DNA of 64,000 bases from Actinokineospora xionganensis (lineage in GTDB: Bacteria > Actinomycetota > Actinomycetes > Mycobacteriales > Pseudonocardiaceae): the NCBI RefSeq assembly GCF_014323725.1, contig NZ_JABVED010000015.1, positions 62,001 to 126,000 of the forward strand, written 5' to 3'. A model generated the notes under the pieces. The model was not told the DNA's origin, made no database searches, and was given only the letters and a program-made list of their open reading frames with translations. The translations under genes were made by a program, and so were the position numbers. Shown here one piece after another: positions 16,410 to 23,508 of this stretch; the stretch's first letter is position 1; each line of letters begins with the position of its first letter.

Positions 16410-17752
16410 CCAGGCTCCCGCTGCGCTTCCAACTCCTCGCCGTGCTGGTGCTATTGCTCATCCTTGCCTATGCCGTCGCCGCGGTCGCCGCCCCGCGCGC
16501 CATGGAGAGCTACCTGGTGTCCCAGGTGGACACCCGGATCACCCGTGCGGCGGCCGGCGCCCTGCGCGCCCTCGACGACGGCCGGTTCCCCCGAGGCGCC
16601 CCGCCGTCGCAGCAGTTGCTGCCCAGCGACTTCGTGATCCAGGTCCACGCCCCGGACGGCAGCCTGATCGGATCCGCCCTGCGCACCTCCACCGGTACGG
16701 AATTGGAGCTGCCGCCGCTCGCGGACGCGGTGGAGGGGCAGCCGTTCACCGAGGGGGCATGGCGGGTGCTGGTGCACCGCTCCAGCAACGGCTACTACCT
16801 GGTCGCCGCCACCAGCATGGCCGACGTCCAAAGCACGGTCGCGCAGTCCAGGTCGACCATCCTCGTGACCGGCGGCATCGCCCTGGTCGCGCTGATCGGC
16901 CTCGGCTACTTCCTGGTGCGACGCAGCTTCCGCCCGCTGGAGCAGGTCGAGCACACCGCCGAGCAGATCGCGGCGGGCGACCTCTCCCGCCGGGTCCCGG
17001 TCGTCGACGCCCACAGCGAGGTCGGCCACCTCGCGACAGCCCTCAACACCATGCTGACCACGATCGAGTCCGCCTTCCGCGCCCGCCAGGAATCGGAGGC
17101 ACGCCTGCGCCGGTTCGTGGCCGACGCCAGCCACGAACTGCGTTCCCCACTGACCTCCATCCGCGGCTACGCCGAGCTGTACCGCCAGGGCGGCGGCACC
17201 CCGGAGCGATCCCTGGCCCGCATCGAGGCCGAAGCCACCCGCATGACCCAGTTGGTCGAGGACATGCTCCTGCTGGCCAACCTCGACCAGCAACGTCCCC
17301 TGAACCGCGGCGCCGTCGACCTCACCGTCCTTGCCGTGGACGCCGTCCAGGACGCCCGCGCCGCCGCCCCGGACCGGGACGTGACCCTGCACCTGGCCGC
17401 ACCCGGCGCGGTGGTCCCCGGGGACGAGGCCCGCCTGCGCCAAGTGCTGGCGAACCTGCTGACCAACGCCATCCAGCATTCCGCCGGACCAATCCGCGTG
17501 GGCCTCAGCGCAACGGCCACCACCGCCGTGATCACCGTGACCGACGCCGGCCCCGGCATGAGCCCCGAACAGATCGACCAAGTCTTCGACCGCTTCTACC
17601 GGGCCTCAGCCTCCCGTTCCCGAGACCACGGCGGCACCGGGCTCGGCCTGTCCATCGCCGCCGCCCTGGTAGCCGCCCACAACGGCACCATCGCCGCGGC
17701 GTCCACCCCGGACACCGGCTCCACCTTCACCGTGACATTGCCGCTCACCTGA
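16406..17752 (+). CDS. Sensor histidine kinase with HAMP domain
   Basis: A 448-residue kinase: TM1 at about residues 8-30, an extracellular sensor domain (about 33-150), TM2 (about 150-172), HAMP (about 172-225), HisKA with the phospho-acceptor H243 in DASHELRSPLTSIRGY, and an ATPase domain with N box NLLTNAIQHS, G1 DAGPGMSP and G2 GGTGLGLSIAAA. It is the last gene of the operon and pairs with the regulator just upstream. The sensor domain is of medium size and not recognised; envelope or export-substrate sensing is a guess from context. Confidence 0.95.
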   Translation: MTRLPLRFQLLAVLVLLLILAYAVAAVAAPRAMESYLVSQVDTRITRAAAGALRALDDGRFPRGAPPSQQLLPSDFVIQVHAPDGSLIGSALRTSTGTELELPPLADAVEGQPFTEGAWRVLVHRSSNGYYLVAATSMADVQSTVAQSRSTILVTGGIALVALIGLGYFLVRRSFRPLEQVEHTAEQIAAGDLSRRVPVVDAHSEVGHLATALNTMLTTIESAFRARQESEARLRRFVADASHELRSPLTSIRGYAELYRQGGGTPERSLARIEAEATRMTQLVEDMLLLANLDQQRPLNRGAVDLTVLAVDAVQDARAAAPDRDVTLHLAAPGAVVPGDEARLRQVLANLLTNAIQHSAGPIRVGLSATATTAVITVTDAGPGMSPEQIDQVFDRFYRASASRSRDHGGTGLGLSIAAALVAAHNGTIAAASTPDTGSTFTVTLPLT

Positions 17753-18263
17753 GCCGGGCACCACCCCCAACCAGCCCAGTCCAGCACCTCCCGCGATCAA
17801 GAACCACCACTCAGCCGCGCGCCGGAGCGCGCGCGAGGAAAACGTAACGATCGAAGACCCGCGCGCGCTGCGCGAGGTCGCGAAGACGACGGGCTCGTAC
17901 GCGCATGGCCTGCTTGCCGCCCATCACCGCCCGCGCTGATCGCCACCGCTCTCGAGATCACTCAGGGGTTGCCAGGTCTGACAACGCCGAATGGCGATTT
18001 CGGCCGTGCGGCCGACGGGCGGCCTTTCTCTCGCCGGATGGGTGCGATCTTGGCGACGGCTTCGAGGTGCTGCACTTGGTCGACCAGTTGATCCCGCTCT
18101 CCGCGCTACGGAAGGAGGCATCTCCGGTGATGCTCACTGTCCTACCGTGGTCCCCGAGAACTCGTGGATGCGAGATGTACTCGAGACGGCGCCGTCAGGT
18201 CAGAGTCGGAGTCTCGAACTCCTCGATCGTTGTGAACATCAAGTAGAGGCGTCCCGAGCACAG
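17753..18263. other. Intergenic stretch without a recognisable gene
   Basis: About 510 bases follow the histidine kinase without a convincing gene. A 38-codon frame from ATG 18129 to TAG 18246 has a good ribosome site (GGAAGGAGG near 18110), but its arginine-rich product shows no familiar pattern, so I do not call it. The AT content is somewhat higher than in the neighbouring coding DNA. Confidence 0.5.
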
Positions 18264-18294
18264 CGATGCCCCGCGAGTGGGTCGCGGGGCATCG
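18264..18294 (-). terminator. Hairpin downstream of thioredoxin gene
   Basis: CGATGCCCCGCGA (18264-18276) pairs with TCGCGGGGCATCG (18282-18294), a 13-base perfect stem with a five-base loop, 13 bases beyond the thioredoxin stop codon on the minus strand. Confidence 0.8.
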
Positions 18295-18307
18295 GCTGCG
18301 TGGTGGG

Positions 18308-18685
18308 TTATTCGGCAGGCTGGCCCGCGTTCTGCTTGGCCACCTCGGCGTGGACCTCGGCCATGTCCACAGCCTTCAGCTGGGTGATCAAGTCCTCCAG
18401 GGCGGGCGCGGGAAGAGCGCCGGGCTGGGAGTACAGGACGACGCCCTCGCGGACGGCCATCACCGTCGGGATGGACGAAATGCCGAACGCCTGCGCCAGC
18501 TGCTGCTGGGCCTCCGTGTCGACCTTGGCGAAGACCACATCGGCGTGCTGCTCGGACGCCTTCTCGAAAATCGGGCCGAACTGGCGGCACGGGCCACACC
18601 AAGCCGCCCAGAAGTCCACTAGGACGGTGCCACCACCGCCCACGACCTCATCGAAGTTCTCGGTGGTCAATTCGACCGTCGCCAC
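18308..18685 (-). CDS. Thioredoxin
   Basis: A 125-residue thioredoxin-fold protein with the active site WCGPC (Cys30 and Cys33) and the cis-proline loop SSIPTVMAV. Compared with the canonical 105-110-residue protein it has an extra C-terminal helix and tail (about residues 105-125, AEVHAEVAKQNAG). A disulfide reductase role in the cytoplasm is expected. A typical strong ribosome site (AGGAGG in AGGTCCTCC complement) lies just upstream of ATG 18685. It is a single gene with its own terminator. Confidence 0.95.
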   Translation of the reverse strand: MATVELTTENFDEVVGGGGTVLVDFWAAWCGPCRQFGPIFEKASEQHADVVFAKVDTEAQQQLAQAFGISSIPTVMAVREGVVLYSQPGALPAPALEDLITQLKAVDMAEVHAEVAKQNAGQPAE

Positions 18686-18747
18686 AGGACCTCCTAGGTA
18701 AGGGCGTGCTGTCTGCGGTTCAACGAACCACGCCCATGGAACATTCC

Positions 18748-19338
18748 CTACCCCAACTTCGCGCGAATACCCGCGTCTGCCCTGCGGTATGCCTCATCGT
18801 CGCCAGTGAGGACCGACACCGCGTTGGACGCGCGGGCGAGCGCGTCGATCTCGAACGCCAGCTGTGCCGCGTCGGTGCCCGCGGGCAACTGGCCCCGCTC
18901 GACCGCCTCCTCGACCATGCCCACGAGCAGCGCCATCCAACCGCGGAAAGCACCCACAACCGCGTCATGCACCCGGCCCTCGCGGGCATCGAACTCAGCC
19001 GAAGCCGCGGCGAAAAAGCAACCACCAGGGAAGATCCGGGTCCGCGAATACGTGATCCAGCTGTCGACCAGCGCCCGCAACCTCGGCAACCCAGGCTCGG
19101 CGGCCCGCGCCGGGCGGATCACCCGCTCGACGAACACCTCCTCGGCGTAGGCGAGCGTCGCCAGCTGCAGCTCCTCCTTCGAGCCGAAATGGGCGAAGAT
19201 CCCACTCTTGCTCAGCTCCAACTCGCCTGCCAGCCTGCCGATCGTCAACCCGTCAAGCCCTTCCACGGACGCGATCTCCGCGGCCCGGCGCAGCGTGAGG
19301 CGTCGCGTCTCCGCGCCCCGAGCCAGCCGACCGTCCAT
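18748..19338 (-). CDS. TetR-family transcriptional regulator
   Basis: A 196-residue TetR regulator. The helix-turn-helix is at about residues 32-52 (LTIGRLAGELELSKSGIFAHFGSKEEL), and the C-terminal portion GGCFFAAASAEFDAREGRVHDAV is the TetR_C ligand domain common in this subgroup. It is divergent from the DinB-fold gene at 19413 and lies only 74 bases from it, with a palindrome between the two, so it probably represses that gene and itself. Confidence 0.92.
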   Translation of the reverse strand: MDGRLARGAETRRLTLRRAAEIASVEGLDGLTIGRLAGELELSKSGIFAHFGSKEELQLATLAYAEEVFVERVIRPARAAEPGLPRLRALVDSWITYSRTRIFPGGCFFAAASAEFDAREGRVHDAVVGAFRGWMALLVGMVEEAVERGQLPAGTDAAQLAFEIDALARASNAVSVLTGDDEAYRRADAGIRAKLG

Positions 19339-19379
19339 GCGAGCAATCTAGACGACCCGACGATCATGTGGAACTATCT

Positions 19380-19391
19380 GACCGATCGTTC
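19380..19391. promoter_or_regulatory. Candidate TetR operator
   Basis: GACCGATCGTTC is an imperfect palindrome (10 of 12 positions symmetric around CGATCG) in the divergent promoter region between the TetR gene and the DinB-fold gene, 22 bases before the latter's start. Confidence 0.55.
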
Positions 19392-19412
19392 GTACTTATT
19401 TCTGGAGGGGTC

Positions 19413-19976
19413 ATGGACATCAGGGCACTGGACCGGCGGGCCGTCGAGGTCACCGGCGGGATCATCGACCGGCTGACCGACGAGCAACTCGACCTCGCGT
19501 CGCCCTGCTCGGAGTGGACGGTCCGCGGCGTCATCGAGCACATGGTGGGCAACAACCACGGCATGCTGGCCAAGCTCACGGGACAGGCCCCGCCCGCGGA
19601 GGTCTCGCCTGCCGCGGACCCGCGGGCGAACTTCCGGAAGACCGCTGAGGCCTTCCTCGCGGCCTTCGCGAGCGACGAGGCGCAGGAGGCCTCGTTCGAA
19701 CTACTCGGCGTGGAGCGCACCGGTGCGGTGGCGCAGTCGGTGCACTTCGCCGACGTCCTCGTGCACGCGTGGGACATCGCGTCGGCGGCCGGGATCGACC
19801 TGCGGTACGACGAGGACCTCGCCGAGGCGGCGGTGAAGGTCGTCAGCCGGTTCCCCGAGGAGTTGTGGGGTCCCGGTGGCGCGTTCGCCGCGCGACTGCC
19901 CGTCGCGGAGGACGCGTCGGCGCAGGATCGGCTGCTCGCCCTGACCGGGCGGGCGCCGGTGGCCTCAGCCGCCTGA
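19413..19976 (+). CDS. TIGR03086-type metal-binding protein, DinB/mycothiol-dependent fold
   Basis: A 187-residue protein starting ATG 19413 behind GGAGGGG. The helical bundle with SPCSEWTVRGVIEHMVGNNHGML and later VHFADVLVHAWDIASAAG matches the TIGR03086 family of the DinB/maleylpyruvate-isomerase superfamily, in which three His bind a metal and some members use mycothiol as thiol cofactor. The true substrate is unknown; a detoxification role under the divergent TetR regulator is plausible. Its end overlaps the convergent methyltransferase gene by 12 bases. Confidence 0.86.
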   Translation: MDIRALDRRAVEVTGGIIDRLTDEQLDLASPCSEWTVRGVIEHMVGNNHGMLAKLTGQAPPAEVSPAADPRANFRKTAEAFLAAFASDEAQEASFELLGVERTGAVAQSVHFADVLVHAWDIASAAGIDLRYDEDLAEAAVKVVSRFPEELWGPGGAFAARLPVAEDASAQDRLLALTGRAPVASAA

Positions 19977-20795
19977 GGGTCGGTAGGTGCTCACGGTGAC
20001 CGATCCGGTCACCGTGAGCGGATCGGTCAGTGCGGCGACCCGCTCGCGGAACTCGGCGGCGACGGTGTGGAAAGCGTTGGGCCCCATACCCACCAGCGTG
20101 GTGACATCGTGGTGCGACAGCGTCATCGAGAACTCACGGTCGGTCTGCTCGGCGAGGTCGAAGTGCGGCGCCAGGCGTTCGTCGATCCGGCTCTGCTTGT
20201 CCTCATCGACTGCCAGAAGGTCCAAAGTGGACACCAATTCGGCGAGGTGTCGCGAGGTCGGGGCGACTACCACCAAGGTGCCCTCTGGCCGCAGGATCCG
20301 CCGCAGCTCAACGGGATTGCGCGGGGCGAAGACATTGAGGACGAGGCCCGCGGACGCGGGCTGGACCGGCAGCGGCTGCCAGGCGTCGCAGCCGACCGCG
20401 CCGATCAGGGGGTGGGCGCGGGCAGCCCTGCGCAGTGCCGGTTTGGAAGCGTCCAGGGCGAGCCCCACGCGGCTGCCGAACCGGTCGAGGACGGCGGCGA
20501 GGTAGTAGCCGGTGCCCGCGCCCACGTCCACGACGCAGCCTAGGCCGGGCCGGGCCGCGTCGGTGATCGCCTCGACGATCGGGGCGTAGTGGCCCGCGCC
20601 GAGGAAGGCCGCGCGCGCGTCGACCATCTCGGGGGTGTCCCCGGTGAAGGTGGAGGTGCCGCGCAGCAGGCTCACGTAGCCCTGGCGGGCGATGTCGAAG
20701 CTGTGCGACCGCACGCACCGCAAAGTCCCGGACTCGATGGCCAGGGCGTCACCGCACAGCGGGCAGGCCAGGAACGGGACGGCGTCGGCGAGCAT
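19965..20795 (-). CDS. RlmA-type rRNA (guanine-N1) methyltransferase
   Basis: A 276-residue SAM-dependent methyltransferase with an N-terminal zinc finger (Cys11, Cys14, Cys27, His31) and the SAM-binding motif VVDVGAGTGYY at 88-98. The combination of zinc finger, the NVFAPRNPVELRRILRPEG segment and the size is that of RlmA enzymes, which methylate G745/G748 in 23S rRNA helix 35. Some actinobacterial members (TlrB) give tylosin resistance, but housekeeping modification is more likely here. Which guanine is used cannot be decided from the sequence. Confidence 0.87.
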   Translation of the reverse strand: MLADAVPFLACPLCGDALAIESGTLRCVRSHSFDIARQGYVSLLRGTSTFTGDTPEMVDARAAFLGAGHYAPIVEAITDAARPGLGCVVDVGAGTGYYLAAVLDRFGSRVGLALDASKPALRRAARAHPLIGAVGCDAWQPLPVQPASAGLVLNVFAPRNPVELRRILRPEGTLVVVAPTSRHLAELVSTLDLLAVDEDKQSRIDERLAPHFDLAEQTDREFSMTLSHHDVTTLVGMGPNAFHTVAAEFRERVAALTDPLTVTGSVTVSTYRPSGG

Positions 20796-20810
20796 GGGGG
20801 GACCCTACGA

Positions 20811-20845
20811 CGAAGGCCCGGGCGACAGTGTCGCCCGGGCCTTCG
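20811..20845. terminator. Hairpin between methyltransferase and surface-protein genes
   Basis: CGAAGGCCCGGGCGA (20811-20825) and its exact reverse complement (20831-20845) form a 15-base-pair stem with a five-base loop, just beyond the stop of the LPDTG gene on the minus strand and ahead of the methyltransferase start. Confidence 0.85.
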
Positions 20846-20856
20846 GTCTAAGTGGA

Positions 20857-21549
20857 TCAGTTACGACGCAGGACCGCGTTGCGGATGCGCGGCACACCCA
20901 GCAACAGGCCACCGCTGAGCAGCAGCGCGGCGCCGAGGAAGATCATCCAGCCGACGTTCGCACCGGTGTCGGGTAGCTCGCTGCCGTCGGACGGCGACAC
21001 GGCGCCTGCGGGCTTCGGGGTGGTCGTGGCCGGAGCGTTCGTCGTGCTGCTCGGGTCCGTCGGCTCCGTCGTGGGCTCGGTCGGCTCAGTGGGCTCAGTG
21101 GGCTCGGTCGGCTCAGTGGGTTCGGTCGGCTCGGTGTCGGTCTCGACGCCACAGGCGAACCAGTGGCTGATCGCGGCGATGTTCCCGCCCTTGTTGTACG
21201 GCGAGTGCAGCTTCAGCCACGGCATCTCGCCGAGCTTGTCCGCCGAGTACTTGTTGTACCCGTCGCCGCCCTTGACGACCACGCCGACGAGCTCGATGCC
21301 CTCGGGCACGTCCTCTTCGGTGATGTCGATGGACATCTTGTTGTCGCCCGGGTTCTCTTCACCGATGATGAACTTGCTGCCTTCCCACAGGTCCGAGCAG
21401 GACTTGTAGGTGATGTTCTTCTCGAAGTACTCGGCGCGGGTGTCGCCGGCGGGGGGCGGGCCTTCCTGGGCGCCGGCGGTGCCAGTGAAGGCCAGCAGAG
21501 AGGCCGCAGTGACGGCCGTAAACGTAAGCGACGCGACAAACCTGCGCAT
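20857..21549 (-). CDS. Sortase-anchored surface protein with TEP repeats
   Basis: A 230-residue secreted protein. ATG 21549 gives a normal signal peptide (MRRFVASLTF..., cleavage after about AGA-Q). The globular part (about residues 28-135) is followed by a Thr-Glu-Pro repeat (about eight units), a Thr/Pro-rich stalk, and the sorting signal LPDTG at about 192-196 with a hydrophobic helix and basic tail (VPRIRNAVLRRN). It should be covalently linked to the wall by a sortase. The globular part contains Cys in KSCSDLW and HWFACGVE, perhaps disulfide-bonded. No sortase gene is in the window and the ligand is unknown. Confidence 0.9.
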   Translation of the reverse strand: MRRFVASLTFTAVTAASLLAFTGTAGAQEGPPPAGDTRAEYFEKNITYKSCSDLWEGSKFIIGEENPGDNKMSIDITEEDVPEGIELVGVVVKGGDGYNKYSADKLGEMPWLKLHSPYNKGGNIAAISHWFACGVETDTEPTEPTEPTEPTEPTEPTEPTTEPTDPSSTTNAPATTTPKPAGAVSPSDGSELPDTGANVGWMIFLGAALLLSGGLLLGVPRIRNAVLRRN

Positions 21550-21663
21550 GTGTGAACTCCCAGAGTGACCACTGCCCCGACGACTGGGCATTTCTACACC
21601 CAAACGGGGGAGGCCACTACACCGGTATGCGTCTGAGCGTGTTCGTGTTCGTCCCGTTGCCGA

Positions 21664-23031
21664 TTAGAGATCTTTCAACGCGTCTTCGACGGCCCGGTGG
21701 AAGGTCGGGTAGGCGAAGATCATCCGGCGCAGCACGCCGATTTCGACCTCCGCGTGTACCGCCAGGGTCAGCAGCCCGAGGACCTCGCCGCCTGCCGGGC
21801 CCGCCGAGGTCGCGCCCACGAGGACGCCGCGATCGGCGTCGGCGACCAGCTTGACCAGGCCTTCGTTGCCGACCTTGTGGATCCAGCCGCGCGACGACGA
21901 CTCGACCTTGGCCGTCCCGGTCCGCACGTTGAGGCCCGCCTCGCGGGCGGCGGCCTCGGTCAGGCCGACCGAGCCGACCTCGGGGTCGGTGAACGTCACC
22001 CGCGGCACCGCTCGATACTCCGCACCGGGGGAGTCCTCGCCGAGGATGTCGGCGACCGCGATGCCCGCCTGGTACATGGACATGTGCGTGAACGCGCCCT
22101 CGCCGACCACGTCGCCGATCGCCCACACGCCGTCGGCCGCCCGCATGTGCTTGTCGACCTTGATGCCCTTGGCCGAGTCGTCGAGCCCGACCGCCGCCAC
22201 GCCCAGCGCGCCCAGGTCGGTGCGGCGGCCCGCGGCGACGAGGAGCCCGCGGGCGGACAGCGGGTCGCCGCCGTCGAAGTCGAGGGTGAACTGCTCGCCG
22301 TCGTGACGCGCGGAGGTGATCTTCGCGCTGGTCCGCACGGTGATCCCCTCGGCGGCGAACCGCTCGGCGATCAGCGCGCCTGCTTCGGGCTCGTCGAGGC
22401 CCAGCAGCCGGTCCTGCGCCTCGACCACCGTGACATTCGCGCCGAATCGGGCGAAGACCTGGGCGAACTCGCAACCCACCGGGCCGCCGCCCAGCACGAT
22501 CAGCGACTCGGGGACCTCTTCGACGGCGACGGCTTCGCGGTTGGTCCAGTGCGGGGTGTCGGCCAGACCCGGCACGGGTGGGAGTGCGGGCTCGGTGCCC
22601 GGGTTGAGCACGATCCCCTTGCGCGCGGTGACCCGCTCCTCGCCCGACGGGGTGGACACGACGAGTTCGCCGGGGCCGGTGACCCGCGCGCGGCCGCGCA
22701 GGAACCTCGCTCCCGCCTTGGTGAGACGCTCGACCGCCACGGTGTCGTCCCAGTCGTCCGTGGCCTCGTCACGGATGCGCTTGGCGACCGGCGCCCAGTC
22801 CGGGCGGACGTCGGCGGACCCACCCAGGTCCGCGACCCGGCGCGCCTCGGCGAGGGCGTCGGCCGCGCGGATCATCATCTTCGTCGGCACGCAGGCGTAG
22901 TACGGGCACTCGCCACCGACGAGCCTGGCCTCGATCGCCACGACCGACAGGCCTGCCTCGGCCAGCCGTGTGGCCACGGACTCGCCGCCGGGGCCGAGAC
23001 CGACCACGGCGACATCGACGGTGAGAGCCAT
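21664..23031 (-). CDS. FAD-dependent NAD(P)H-disulfide-reductase-like oxidoreductase
   Basis: A 455-residue flavoprotein with the lipoamide dehydrogenase/mercuric reductase fold: FAD motif GLGPGGES (about 11-18), redox Cys42 and Cys47 in the variant GGECPYYACVPTK, NAD-binding motif VLGGGPVGCEFAQ (about 181) and the second FAD contact GDVVGEGAFTHM. The C-terminal active-site His-Glu pair (normally HPTLSE) is replaced by YPTFHRAVEDAL, so it is not a standard lipoamide dehydrogenase. Members of this type are often annotated only as pyridine nucleotide-disulfide oxidoreductases. The substrate is unknown. Confidence 0.9.
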   Translation of the reverse strand: MALTVDVAVVGLGPGGESVATRLAEAGLSVVAIEARLVGGECPYYACVPTKMMIRAADALAEARRVADLGGSADVRPDWAPVAKRIRDEATDDWDDTVAVERLTKAGARFLRGRARVTGPGELVVSTPSGEERVTARKGIVLNPGTEPALPPVPGLADTPHWTNREAVAVEEVPESLIVLGGGPVGCEFAQVFARFGANVTVVEAQDRLLGLDEPEAGALIAERFAAEGITVRTSAKITSARHDGEQFTLDFDGGDPLSARGLLVAAGRRTDLGALGVAAVGLDDSAKGIKVDKHMRAADGVWAIGDVVGEGAFTHMSMYQAGIAVADILGEDSPGAEYRAVPRVTFTDPEVGSVGLTEAAAREAGLNVRTGTAKVESSSRGWIHKVGNEGLVKLVADADRGVLVGATSAGPAGGEVLGLLTLAVHAEVEIGVLRRMIFAYPTFHRAVEDALKDL

Positions 23032-23092
23032 CTGCGTCCACCCTTCTGGAAGACCAACACTGCATCACGGCCCGCCGTCTCTCGCAGGTCCA

Positions 23093-23305
23093 CTAGCGCA
23101 CCCGCAGGAACTCGTGGCTGTCGCGGATCTCGCGGTTGAGGAACGCCCCGACGCTCGACGCGGACATCAACTCCCAGTACAGCCGCTTGGCGACGCCCAG
23201 GTACTGGTAGACGTTGCCGTTGCGGAACTCGACCTCGAGGGTCTTCGTGTTCGCGTCGTAGCCCACCGACGCGACGCTCGCCGAAGCGAGTGCCTGTCTG
23301 CGCAT
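23093..23305 (-). CDS. KTSC-domain small protein
   Basis: A 70-residue protein that is almost entirely a KTSC domain, named after part of lysyl-tRNA synthetase: VASVGYDANTKTLEVEFRNGNVYQYLGV followed by SSVGAFLNREIRDSHEFLRV. Such stand-alone domains are small beta-alpha proteins of unknown function, thought to bind nucleic acid. It is transcribed toward the flavoprotein gene, 61 bases away. Start ATG 23305 is used. Confidence 0.88.
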   Translation of the reverse strand: MRRQALASASVASVGYDANTKTLEVEFRNGNVYQYLGVAKRLYWELMSASSVGAFLNREIRDSHEFLRVR

Positions 23306-23508
23306 GATCCCCGCCCACGATTCGGACTCGGTGCCTCACCGATACCTTGCCACCGAACACCTGATGCGTCTGCCTCACTTCGTGAGCTGTGGACAACCTT
23401 GACGGCTTGTTCGGCGTCCCTGTGGATGAACGGCCCGCCCGGGCCGCCGATCGGCATACGCTGTTTCCGGCGCACCCCGGCGCCGTCTTGAGAGGAGCTG
23501 TACTCGAA

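Noticed and set aside
18195-18225. tRNA-like T-arm (GGAG TTCGAGA CTCC on the minus strand)
   Set aside because: No acceptor or anticodon arms can be drawn around it; a short chance stem.
18129-18246. 38-residue ORF with a good ribosome site in the gap before thioredoxin
   Set aside because: No pattern, partner or composition evidence; left as part of the intergenic description.
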